64,000 nt of DNA. It comes from Bacillus sp. SB49 (GTDB taxonomy: Bacteria > Bacillota > Bacilli > Bacillales > Halobacillaceae). The stretch is from positions 3,137,501-3,201,500 of the forward strand of contig NZ_CP048117.1 in the NCBI RefSeq assembly GCF_000469135.2, given 5' to 3'. The position numbers and the translations under genes were made by a program. Shown piece after piece: positions 1 through 7,504 of the stretch. The notes under the pieces were generated by a model. That model made no database searches. It was given only the letters and a program-made list of their open reading frames with translations, and was not told the origin of the DNA. Numbering within the stretch: position 1 is the stretch's first letter; each line of letters begins with the position of its first letter.

Positions 1-782
1 TTAAAGAAATCAGGCCAGCAGCGGATGGCGAGACCGGAGAGTCCCTCTTCCTCTATGATGGATTCCACATGTGTCGTGAACTGGGCAAACCTCTGGACCG
101 TCTCTTCGTTTCGGTTCAGACCGATCACCTGTTGTTCCGCTCGGTCGATCGCGTGCTCCCATGCTTCCTGTGGCAGTTTCTTAGATTCTTCGAAAGCCTT
201 CATCAAATCTACTTTCTTGATCTCTACACCGAATTGCTTATGTAGAAGCTCCTCATCCGTCCCTGAGAAAAAGAATCCGGGCGGGTGCTCTCCGACGACG
301 CCGATTTTGAATTGCTTGAGTTCATGAATGACATATTGGACTTTCAGGAACTTGAGCAGGCGGCTTTTGATTTGTGCTTCTTCCGGGTTCCCGAACAAGA
401 AAGAATACGGATGATTCGCACATTTCAGCATATGGCTCGTGCTGTTTCCGCCTGTGAGGGAATTCAACCGGAGCCGGCCGTTGATGCTCGGCTCCCTGAT
501 GGACCAAACCATGACAGGAGCCTGCACCTGCTTGATCAACACCTCCACAAATTCTCCATCTGCGAAAGTGACACTTTGATAAATCGATGCGACGATGCGG
601 TCCTTTTCTATGCCATTTAAGAACTCCTCTAATTCATCCGGTGACGTCACGATTTCTTCCGGTTCAATCACTTCAACCCCAAGACTGTTCAGCATGGTTG
701 AACTGTTCTTCCGCTGTATTTCTCCTGCTTCCAAGTCAAATGTCTTTCTGCCGATTGGGACGTAAAGAATGGTCATGCTCAT
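1..782 (-). CDS. L-fucose/L-arabinose-isomerase-like protein (3' end outside window)
   Basis: About 260 codons are visible; the gene continues past the left edge. The start is the ATG at 782, ten bases after a GGAGG at 793-797. I translated it by eye: it begins MSMTILYVPIGRKTF and contains a run like the fucose/arabinose isomerase fold (an FADGEFVEVL stretch, then PVMVWSIREP, GRLRLNSLTGGN and later GVVGEHPPGFFFSGTDEEL). Members of that superfamily interconvert aldoses and ketoses, or are uncharacterised relatives. It follows the sulfoquinovosidase, so an isomerisation of sulfoquinovose or of a sulfo-sugar fragment is the natural guess. That substrate is inference. The metal ligands of the C-terminal half cannot be checked because the gene is cut. 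Confidence 0.6.
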   Translation of the reverse strand, partial: MSMTILYVPIGRKTFDLEAGEIQRKNSSTMLNSLGVEVIEPEEIVTSPDELEEFLNGIEKDRIVASIYQSVTFADGEFVEVLIKQVQAPVMVWSIREPSINGRLRLNSLTGGNSTSHMLKCANHPYSFLFGNPEEAQIKSRLLKFLKVQYVIHELKQFKIGVVGEHPPGFFFSGTDEELLHKQFGVEIKKVDLMKAFEESKKLPQEAWEHAIDRAEQQVIGLNRNEETVQRFAQFTTHVESIIEEEGLSGLAIRCWPDFF

Positions 783-824
783 TGCCAGGTAGCCTCCTTC
801 GTGTTCTTAAGACAAATATAACAT

Positions 825-856
825 ACATAGTTACCTTTTAGTAAAGGTAACTATGT
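825..856. repeat. Perfect 14-bp inverted repeat with 4-base loop
   Basis: ACATAGTTACCTTT (825-838) and its exact complement (843-856) flank TAGT. It lies 7 bases after the sulfoquinovosidase stop and about 40 bases before the next start on the same strand. The minus-strand run after the stem is only weakly T-rich, so it may be a leaky terminator, an mRNA processing hairpin, or a regulator operator for the downstream isomerase-like gene. Confidence 0.6.
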
Positions 857-862
857 TTATTT

Positions 863-2917
863 TCATTTTTTCCATGCGTAATGCTGGCGAATGGATTCAA
901 AGGTATCTTTAAAGGCAGAACCTTTTCTATAGAACACAGGCGGTTCGCCAATGCCGGCTGCCACTTCAACCGTACCGCCGCTGTAGGATTCTCCACTCCA
1001 TAAGTGCACCCATTCATCCTCAGGCAAGTACACCGACCAGAATGTCGCGGATTCCTCATAGACAGGAGCGACTAAAACGTCTTCCCCCAACATGTATTGG
1101 TATTGCAGCTCATACGTTCTTTCATCCTCTTCGTATTCCATGAAGAGCGGACGCTGCACAGGAATCCCTTCCGCCGCATTCTCCTTGACGAGCGTTCTCA
1201 AATAGGGAGCCAGCGCTACATGGACGTCTGTCATGCGGGCGAAATGCTGCATCGTTTCTTCCTCTTGATCATATTGGTAATTATCATTCGGGCGGTTCCC
1301 CTCGTGGCTTCTCATCACTGGTGTGAAAGCAGCCATCTCCAGCCATCGGAGCAGCAATTCCTTCGTCCTTTTATTACCGTGAAGCGATGTGTATCCTCCG
1401 ATATCGCTGTGATGCAGACCGTTCCCGCATAAGCCTGCGGACAGTGCTGCCGGTATAACCGAGGCGATCCCGTCATCCAGATCCCAGTTCACACTCTGGT
1501 CACCTGCCCATAATAAGTGGCAGTACTTCTGGCTGCCGGTATGACCAGCCCTCATGAAGTAAACCAGATCATCCGGACGCTCCGACTCTGCCACAGCTTC
1601 GAAGTTGACTTTCGCCCACAGCATCGGCCACGCATTGTGCATCAATTTGGCGGAGACTTGAGTGTGCAGTTTGGCATCTGTCGGCAGATACTCTCCGAAG
1701 TCTGCCATCCAGCCGTCCAGTCCAAAATCAATCAAATTGGCCTGTATCACTTCTTTATACCACTGGAATGCCTCCGGATGAGTCAGATCCACAATCCCGC
1801 AGTCAAACTCTCCGAAGTCGACCAAGTACACCTCATCTGCTTGGTTCCGAACGAGATAACCCAGTTCAACCGCTTCTTTATACAAGGTACCGTCGTTTAC
1901 GAGATAAGGATTGATATAGCCGAGAAGGCGGATCCCCTCTGCCTTCCATTCCTTCAATTTCACATCTAAATCCGGATATTCGTTCTCATCCCATTTCCAG
2001 TCCCAATTCAACCGTCTTCCAAAAGAAGTGACGCGCTTGCCCTGCCAGTCCTGGGCCCAGACTGCTCCTACTTTTATTCCCTTCTCCCGCGCCTCGTCTA
2101 TTTTCTGCTGGACCTTCTCCGTTCCACCCTGCATACCGAGCCATATCCCGTCATACGTCCACTCCGGAAGCTCAGGCTGGCGCCCCAGATGAGAGGTCAG
2201 GCTGCCAACGAGATCCTTGTAAGTTTCTCCACTCTCGAACAGGACGGATTCCGGTATTTCCCACACCTGCAGCTCGTGGAAATCATCATTACGAAAATCA
2301 AAATCCGCATAGGCCGTCGTCTCGACATGACAGAAATACTTTCTCGTAGATAGATAGGTAGGCTGAGGATAGTTCGTATGATAGTAATCCCCTCCTGCCT
2401 TGTCATGCACATCTGCCTGCCAGGTCGTATAGGTTGATTTGTTCCGGCCGACTCCTGGCTCGGATGTCCAAAGTGGGAAGTGCTTCCCTCTAAGATTCAA
2501 ATGGGACATTTGTTGGCCGCATCCATACACTCGTTCGCTGTTATCTGCATGTATACGAATCCAGAAACGGTTATACATCTCCCTGTCCCCATCGAATTGA
2601 ATACGAAGACTCTCCTTCTCATAAACTACCTGCATCACCAGGATGGATTCGTCTTTTGGAGCGCGCTTTAATTCAATTTCATACCCTGTTTGGTTTTCCG
2701 TAACCTGCGCGTATCTCAACCCGCTTCGTTCTATGACATAATCATCGATGTGAAAGTTCCCTCTATACATATCCATCGTTTCTTCGCCTTGTCCTACATA
2801 GACACATGGTGATTGTGGAGAATGCTTCAGCAGGGTACGGCCATCCAGTTCGATGGTAAATTGATCTCCTTGAGTGTGTAACTTTAGTCCATGCTTTTGT
2901 TCTGATACCGTCTTCAT
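863..2917 (-). CDS. yihQ: Sulfoquinovosidase (GH31, YihQ-like)
   Basis: This 684-residue GH31 protein should release sulfoquinovose from plant and algal sulfolipid glycosides. The family separates from ordinary alpha-glucosidases by its sulfonate-binding residues. Those I recall from E. coli YihQ (Q288, R301, W304, Y508, nucleophile D405, acid/base D472) all occur here one position later: Q289 (in QDW), R302, W305, D406 (in WMADFGEYLP), D473 (in AGDQSVNW) and Y509 (in GGYT). That constant offset is strong evidence for specificity. No signal peptide is seen, so it is cytoplasmic and acts on imported glycoside. It sits 21 bases after the symporter gene in the same operon. Confidence 0.93.
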   Translation of the reverse strand: MKTVSEQKHGLKLHTQGDQFTIELDGRTLLKHSPQSPCVYVGQGEETMDMYRGNFHIDDYVIERSGLRYAQVTENQTGYEIELKRAPKDESILVMQVVYEKESLRIQFDGDREMYNRFWIRIHADNSERVYGCGQQMSHLNLRGKHFPLWTSEPGVGRNKSTYTTWQADVHDKAGGDYYHTNYPQPTYLSTRKYFCHVETTAYADFDFRNDDFHELQVWEIPESVLFESGETYKDLVGSLTSHLGRQPELPEWTYDGIWLGMQGGTEKVQQKIDEAREKGIKVGAVWAQDWQGKRVTSFGRRLNWDWKWDENEYPDLDVKLKEWKAEGIRLLGYINPYLVNDGTLYKEAVELGYLVRNQADEVYLVDFGEFDCGIVDLTHPEAFQWYKEVIQANLIDFGLDGWMADFGEYLPTDAKLHTQVSAKLMHNAWPMLWAKVNFEAVAESERPDDLVYFMRAGHTGSQKYCHLLWAGDQSVNWDLDDGIASVIPAALSAGLCGNGLHHSDIGGYTSLHGNKRTKELLLRWLEMAAFTPVMRSHEGNRPNDNYQYDQEEETMQHFARMTDVHVALAPYLRTLVKENAAEGIPVQRPLFMEYEEDERTYELQYQYMLGEDVLVAPVYEESATFWSVYLPEDEWVHLWSGESYSGGTVEVAAGIGEPPVFYRKGSAFKDTFESIRQHYAWKK

Positions 2918-2938
2918 GAAAGAGACCTCCGATTCGAA

Positions 2939-4699
2939 TTATAAATTTCCCGCTTCTTTCAACTGCTCTTCTTGTGATCGTACGTATTTATTTTCCCATT
3001 TCTTCTTAGCCACCATAAGAATGACTGCGGTCACTCCCGCTAATAAAGCTGTCGCCATCCAGAACCAGTTCGAAACGATCGCATCCGGATAAGCAAGGCC
3101 GATCGGAGAGAACACGATATAGGCGAAAACCATCAAGCTTAGTAATACGACAGCTGTAGGCAGTGCATATTTCCAAGGGACCATGTCCACTTTCGGGCTG
3201 TACTTGACGGAATAAGGAGTAGCAAGCGGCTTCATATAACCGACGACAAGCATAATCGCTACTTCTATAACAAACAGAATGCCGGAAATATGGACGAAGC
3301 TCATCGTGATTTCGATGCCGAACAACTGTCCGAGACCCCATACCAGCATGTAATAGGTGACGACGTGGAAGACCACGACGATCTTCGCTGCCACCGGTGG
3401 AACGAACTTAGATGCGATTCCAACGAGAACAATCGCAATGATCGGAATGTTGAAGAATCCCGTGAACTGGCGGATGATATTCCAAAGCCCTTCCGGTGCA
3501 TTCATCAGTAACGGCGCGATGAAGAAAGAGATCAGCGCCAGGATCGTTCCGAAATACTTACTGACCCTTACCAGCTGCTCATCATTGGCATTCGGTTTAA
3601 AGCTCGGCTTATAAATATCCAGCGCGAACATCGTTGCTGCACTGTTCAACAAGGAGTTGAAGCTTGAGAACACCGCTCCAAGAAGGACAGCAAGGAACAA
3701 ACCGGACAAGATCGTAGGCATCAGGTTCGTCACCATCGTCGGATAAGCCAAATCCATCGTCTGCATCCCGCTTCCGTACAGATGGAAGGCGATGACCCCC
3801 GGGATCATCATCAGGATAGGAACGATCAGCTTGTAGAATCCTGAAAACAGAACCCCTTTCTGCCCCTCTGCCAAGTTCTTCGCACCGAGCGCACGCTGGA
3901 TCACATACTGGTTCGTTCCCCAATAGAACATGTTCATGAAGATCATGCCCGTGAAGATGGTGGAGAACGGAATAGAATCATCCTTCGACCCTATCGCATT
4001 CAGCTTCTCCGCATGATCGGTCGTCATCGTCTTGAACCCTTGAAAAAGGTTTCCATCACCTAAAGCCAGTAGCCCCAGAACAGGAATCAAAAGACCGATG
4101 AACAGCAATCCGATCCCATTTAACGTATCCGAAATCGCAACCGCTTTCAATCCTCCGAAAATAGCATAAACTGCACCGATGATTCCGATAATCCATATCA
4201 CTAACCAAACCGAGGATTCAAACGAAATTCCGAGAAGGCCCGGGACGTCGAATAATTTCAGGACTGCCAGTGCTCCCGAATACAAAACCGAAGGAATCGT
4301 AACAAATACATAACCAAGCATGAACAACAGGACAATGTACCGTCTCACACCATCATCGAACCTGGTGCTGAGGAATTCCGGCAGCGTGGAGAAGGCCCCG
4401 CCCAAGTACTTCGGCAAGAGGACAAGCGCCATGATAATGACAGCAATCGGTGCCGTGACTTCCCAAGCCATGTTGGATAGATTCGCACTGTACGCCTGTC
4501 CGTTCAATCCGATCAGCTGCTCCGCAGACAAGTTCGTCAGAAGCAGACTACCAGCTATGAATCCCCCTGTCAGACCGCGTCCTGCCAAGAAGTATCCATC
4601 CGAATCATTGACCTGGCCCTTCGCCTTCCGATAAGAGATCCAACCGACAAGTCCCATAAAGAATACACATGTAATCAGAGTAAAAGCGATGCTATTCAT
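2939..4699 (-). CDS. Sodium:solute symporter (SSS family)
   Basis: The 586-residue protein is a polytopic SSS/SGLT-type carrier with roughly 14 hydrophobic segments. The N-terminal part carries the usual run SDGYFLAGRGLTGG followed by a helix with LLTNLSAEQLIGLNG. Such carriers import sugars or carboxylates with Na+. Its start overlaps the stop of the upstream DUF4867 gene by 4 bases and the sulfoquinovosidase follows directly, so the likely cargo is sulfoquinovose or its glycerol glycoside. Cargo is inferred from context only. The C-terminus is a short charged tail. Confidence 0.85.
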   Translation of the reverse strand: MNSIAFTLITCVFFMGLVGWISYRKAKGQVNDSDGYFLAGRGLTGGFIAGSLLLTNLSAEQLIGLNGQAYSANLSNMAWEVTAPIAVIIMALVLLPKYLGGAFSTLPEFLSTRFDDGVRRYIVLLFMLGYVFVTIPSVLYSGALAVLKLFDVPGLLGISFESSVWLVIWIIGIIGAVYAIFGGLKAVAISDTLNGIGLLFIGLLIPVLGLLALGDGNLFQGFKTMTTDHAEKLNAIGSKDDSIPFSTIFTGMIFMNMFYWGTNQYVIQRALGAKNLAEGQKGVLFSGFYKLIVPILMMIPGVIAFHLYGSGMQTMDLAYPTMVTNLMPTILSGLFLAVLLGAVFSSFNSLLNSAATMFALDIYKPSFKPNANDEQLVRVSKYFGTILALISFFIAPLLMNAPEGLWNIIRQFTGFFNIPIIAIVLVGIASKFVPPVAAKIVVVFHVVTYYMLVWGLGQLFGIEITMSFVHISGILFVIEVAIMLVVGYMKPLATPYSVKYSPKVDMVPWKYALPTAVVLLSLMVFAYIVFSPIGLAYPDAIVSNWFWMATALLAGVTAVILMVAKKKWENKYVRSQEEQLKEAGNL

Positions 4700-5385
4700 G
4701 TCCTTCCTCCTTGAGTGAATTCATTTTCCAGAAACTGAACAAATACATTCGGACCTTTGATCCCGACATGAGCGCCATTAGAGACAAACCTGTCATGCTC
4801 TTCGTGAGCAAGAAGCCATTTGTTCTTCATGTAAAGCAGAGGGTCTTCCCCTGCCTGTTCCTCTTCCAAGGGAGTATTCGTACCCTCCGGCAAGATGACC
4901 ATGCATTTAAATCCGTCAGCGGTTACTTTGCAAGGTGCCAGGTGCAGAGTCGTTTGATAGATTTCCACCGCTGTGCCCTTCGGTATGTAGAATGCCTTCA
5001 GAAATCCCGTATCGAATGAATTATCCTCCACTTCATTCAAGTGCCCTAACAACAACACCATATCCGTCATGGCGACGTTGATCTCACTGCCTTTGTGGTA
5101 CTCCAGTCCACCCAGGTTCGAATTATTGCCGTTACAGTATCCAATCTGACAGCTCATCCCCCCGTAGTACCTTCGTTCCAAAAGCGACTTCAATTCGGGT
5201 TCCTCCAACTCCGCTGACCCGGGAACATATTCATTACCCTCCTCCGGAATCAACGTGCGGGCCATCCGTTCCTCGAACCTCTGAAAAGGAAAATCCTCCA
5301 ACACTCTTCCGTAACGTATAAAGGACTTCGATCTGACATCTTCCACATTCATCGACTGATTAAGGTCCTGCAACTGCTTCAGCAT
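4696..5385 (-). CDS. DUF4867-family protein, probable sulfoquinovose isomerase
   Basis: This is a 229-residue, cupin-like protein, first gene of the operon, with an excellent ribosome site (GGAGGAGG, about 7 bases before ATG). The middle carries the run MSCQIGYCNGNNSNLGGLEY then HKGSEINVAMTD, typical of DUF4867. As I recall, a DUF4867 protein is the sulfoquinovose-to-sulfofructose isomerase of the sulfo-transaldolase pathway described in Bacillus (called SqvD or SftI). Co-transcription with a sulfoquinovosidase agrees. The transaldolase expected to cleave sulfofructose is not in the window and may lie beyond the left edge. Confidence 0.75.
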   Translation of the reverse strand: MLKQLQDLNQSMNVEDVRSKSFIRYGRVLEDFPFQRFEERMARTLIPEEGNEYVPGSAELEEPELKSLLERRYYGGMSCQIGYCNGNNSNLGGLEYHKGSEINVAMTDMVLLLGHLNEVEDNSFDTGFLKAFYIPKGTAVEIYQTTLHLAPCKVTADGFKCMVILPEGTNTPLEEEQAGEDPLLYMKNKWLLAHEEHDRFVSNGAHVGIKGPNVFVQFLENEFTQGGRT

Positions 5386-5447
5386 ATGCTTCCTCCTCCA
5401 AAAGGTATGAACCTTTAATTAAACATCACTACCTATCTTTGAGTCTT

Positions 5448-5477
5448 ATTCTAATGGAAGCGCATTCAATAAAGCAA
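5448..5477 (-). promoter_or_regulatory. Sigma-A promoter of the sulfoquinovose operon
   Basis: On the minus strand, TTGCTT (5477-5472) and TAGAAT (5453-5448; five of six matches to the -10 consensus) are 18 bases apart, about 63 bases ahead of the DUF4867 start. The -35 match is modest. The spacer is filled by the cre box. Confidence 0.55.
5454..5468 (+). promoter_or_regulatory. CcpA cre box
   Basis: ATGGAAGCGCATTCA matches the Bacillus cre consensus WTGNAANCGNWNNCA at every specified position. It occupies the spacer of the predicted operon promoter, a position expected to give carbon catabolite repression. This fits a peripheral sugar-uptake operon. Confidence 0.8.
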
Positions 5478-5528
5478 GTGTTTTTTTAATTTTGAGATAA
5501 CTTTTCATAGTTTGTTGTTTTAGATAAC

Positions 5529-5552
5529 AAAAAAACGCAGACATAGTCTGCG
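5529..5552 (-). terminator. Rho-independent terminator
   Basis: CGCAGAC/GTCTGCG, a 7-bp stem with a 3-base loop, is followed on the minus strand by seven T residues. It ends the transcript of the small membrane protein and insulates the sulfoquinovose operon promoter. Confidence 0.85.
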
Positions 5553-5565
5553 CTCTTCGTCCTGT

Positions 5566-6030
5566 TCAGGAAGGATGGACAATCGGTTTAAACCCACCCA
5601 ATTCCACGATTTCCTGTTTCCCACCGGCCGTAACGAGGTAAAAGTATTCCTTTTCCATAGCCTCGATTCCCTCAACCGTTACCCCCTTCTTCTTATAAAA
5701 ATTTATGATTTCACTTCTCGCGGCGGTAGATACATTTTTTGAAATCCCTGCGTCTGTAGTCGACGATGGCGTGGGAATGTCCTCCTTGTCCCGCTCCTTC
5801 TCCGGCGCTCCTTGGTTATAGATTCCCTGCAGCAGTTTGATGATTTCAGAGAATCCCAGTAACACGACTCCCCAGACGACCCCGTAGATGACGAAGGACC
5901 ATCCAAGTGTTCGTTGATCGTAGCCATAGGACGGCTCCTCCGTTCCGTAAACCAAGCCTAAAATGATCCCTCCAACAATGGATAACACGCCGAGAATAAA
6001 CAGCGCTGTAGCAATCGGATTTTTCTTCAT
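5566..6030 (-). CDS. Small two-helix membrane protein of unknown function
   Basis: A 154-residue protein, not recognised. Two transmembrane segments (about residues 8-28 and 44-66) are separated by a short loop with GTEEPSYGYDQ. A polar linker rich in Ser, Thr and Pro follows, then a soluble C-terminal domain of about 50 residues (SEIINFYKKKGVTVEGIEAM...). It stands alone between the two catabolic operons, with its own terminator and a GGGGGAAAGGG ribosome site. Nothing ties it to either pathway. Confidence 0.7.
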   Translation of the reverse strand: MKKNPIATALFILGVLSIVGGIILGLVYGTEEPSYGYDQRTLGWSFVIYGVVWGVVLLGFSEIIKLLQGIYNQGAPEKERDKEDIPTPSSTTDAGISKNVSTAARSEIINFYKKKGVTVEGIEAMEKEYFYLVTAGGKQEIVELGGFKPIVHPS

Positions 6031-6151
6031 ACCCTTTCCCCCTTCCTCACATAGTCCTATGTATTCCCTATTTCCTCCAGTATTCCTTCATTAACCACAA
6101 AAACAACAAAGTGGGGGCGTAATTGTTATAGAATTGTTATAGTGCATGTAA

Positions 6152-6190
6152 ATAACAGGCATGAGCTAAAACAAAGCCCATGCCTGTTAT
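6152..6190 (-). terminator. Hairpin ending the TRAP/GlcDF operon
   Basis: ATAACAGGCATG (6152-6163) pairs perfectly with CATGCCTGTTAT (6179-6190) around a 15-base loop, 12 bases after the GlcF stop. The T-run after it is weak, so termination may be partial. Confidence 0.65.
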
Positions 6191-6202
6191 AAAGAAACGC
6201 TC

Positions 6203-7504
6203 CTATTGAGGCTCCGGATCAGCCTCCAGTAATAGATCCACAAGGTGAACGGCTGACATACTCTCCGTTCTCCCTTCTCTTTCTATCCCTAACTTCATTT
6301 GCAGCAAACAGCCGGGATTAGTCGTAACGACAGTATCCGCTTCCTTGGAGCAGACATCCTTCATTTTCACATCCAGAATATCCATCGACTCTTCATAGTT
6401 TACTAGGTTATAAATCCCGGCAGAGCCGCAGCAGAACTCAGGACGGTCCAGCTCTTTCAACGTGATACCGGGCACCCGTTTCAACAGCTCAAGGGGCGGT
6501 GTGATGACCTTCTGTACATTGGTCATATGACAGGAAGGTTGATACGTGATTGTCTTATGTACAGGCTTAAGGAATTTCAGACCATCGACGTTAAGAAGGA
6601 CTTCAGAAATATCCATCACTTTAGAAGTGAAGCTCTTTGCCCGGTTGTACCATTCGGGGTCTTCTTCAAAGAGATGATGGAGTTCAATCAGGCGAGCGCC
6701 GCAGCCCCCGGCGTTATTGATGATATAGTCGACCTCCTCGTTTTCAAACGCTTCAATATTGCGCTTGGCGAGCTCTTTGGATTCTTCCACCTTCCCTGCA
6801 TGCGCATGCAGGGCACCGCAACAGGTTTGCTGTTCCGGTATGACAACCTCTAAGCCGCTCCGCAGCAGCAGCTCCACCGTATTTTGATTGGTGTCAAAAA
6901 AAACACCATCCATGACACAGCCGGTGAAGAAAGCGACTCTGCCTTTCGCCGGGCGTGTCCGCACGTACCTTTTTGCACGTTTTCTGTGTTTCGGCACTGG
7001 CTGAGGAGGAATGGCTTTTTCAAACGCACCTAAGTGAAGCGGCAATCGATCTGTCACCTTTAAGCGCTGGGCGCCTTTTTGCAGACCCGACACTTGGTAG
7101 AGCCAAGTAGCATTCCCTAAGAAGTTCATCCATTTACTTGAAGGGAAAAAGGATTCAAACAGGAAGTTTTCTGTTTTTCTCTGCCATGTTTTCTTTTCTT
7201 TCGTGGACTCGATTACTTCTTTCGCGCCTTCTAATATCTGCCCATACTGCACATTCGTCGGGCATACGGATGTGCAAGCCATACAGCCCAGGCATTTCTC
7301 TATCGGCTCCACCAGGTCCCCGATGGATATCTTGCCTTCGCCAGCCATTTTCACTAAGTTGATCCGGCCGCGTGGAGAGTGTGTTTCCCGTTCCATTGTC
7401 TCGTAGGTGGGGCAAACTGGAAGACAGTAGCCACATTGAACACAATCGAATGTTTTATCGTACTTAATGACACGTTGCAGCTCTTTTACACTATCCATCC
7501 GCAA
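6203..7504 (-). CDS. glcF: Glycolate-oxidase-type iron-sulfur subunit (GlcF-like)
   Basis: A 433-residue protein with two N-terminal 4Fe-4S clusters (C21, C24, C27, C31 and C71, C74, C77, C81) and two CCG-type domains (CCGALHAHAG and CCGSAGIYN). It passes electrons from the flavin subunit to the membrane quinone pool. Its start overlaps the end of the GlcD gene by 14 bases, so translation is probably coupled. No GlcE-like third subunit is present, as in many Bacillota. It is the last gene of the ten-gene operon. The 2-hydroxyacid oxidised could be glycolate, D-lactate or a pathway-specific acid. Confidence 0.88.
   Translation of the reverse strand: MRMDSVKELQRVIKYDKTFDCVQCGYCLPVCPTYETMERETHSPRGRINLVKMAGEGKISIGDLVEPIEKCLGCMACTSVCPTNVQYGQILEGAKEVIESTKEKKTWQRKTENFLFESFFPSSKWMNFLGNATWLYQVSGLQKGAQRLKVTDRLPLHLGAFEKAIPPQPVPKHRKRAKRYVRTRPAKGRVAFFTGCVMDGVFFDTNQNTVELLLRSGLEVVIPEQQTCCGALHAHAGKVEESKELAKRNIEAFENEEVDYIINNAGGCGARLIELHHLFEEDPEWYNRAKSFTSKVMDISEVLLNVDGLKFLKPVHKTITYQPSCHMTNVQKVITPPLELLKRVPGITLKELDRPEFCCGSAGIYNLVNYEESMDILDVKMKDVCSKEADTVVTTNPGCLLQMKLGIEREGRTESMSAVHLVDLLLEADPEPQ

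Noticed and set aside
1097-1969. Plus-strand open frames inside the sulfoquinovosidase gene
   Set aside because: They lack ribosome sites and recognisable domains, while the minus-strand reading is a full enzyme with all catalytic residues.
5400-5417. AAAGGTATGAACCTTT near the DUF4867 start as a shared operator with the palindrome at 825-856
   Set aside because: The arms are inverted relative to each other (AAAGGT-N4-ACCTTT versus ACCTTT-N4-AAAGGT), and one overlaps a ribosome site region; the similarity is probably chance.
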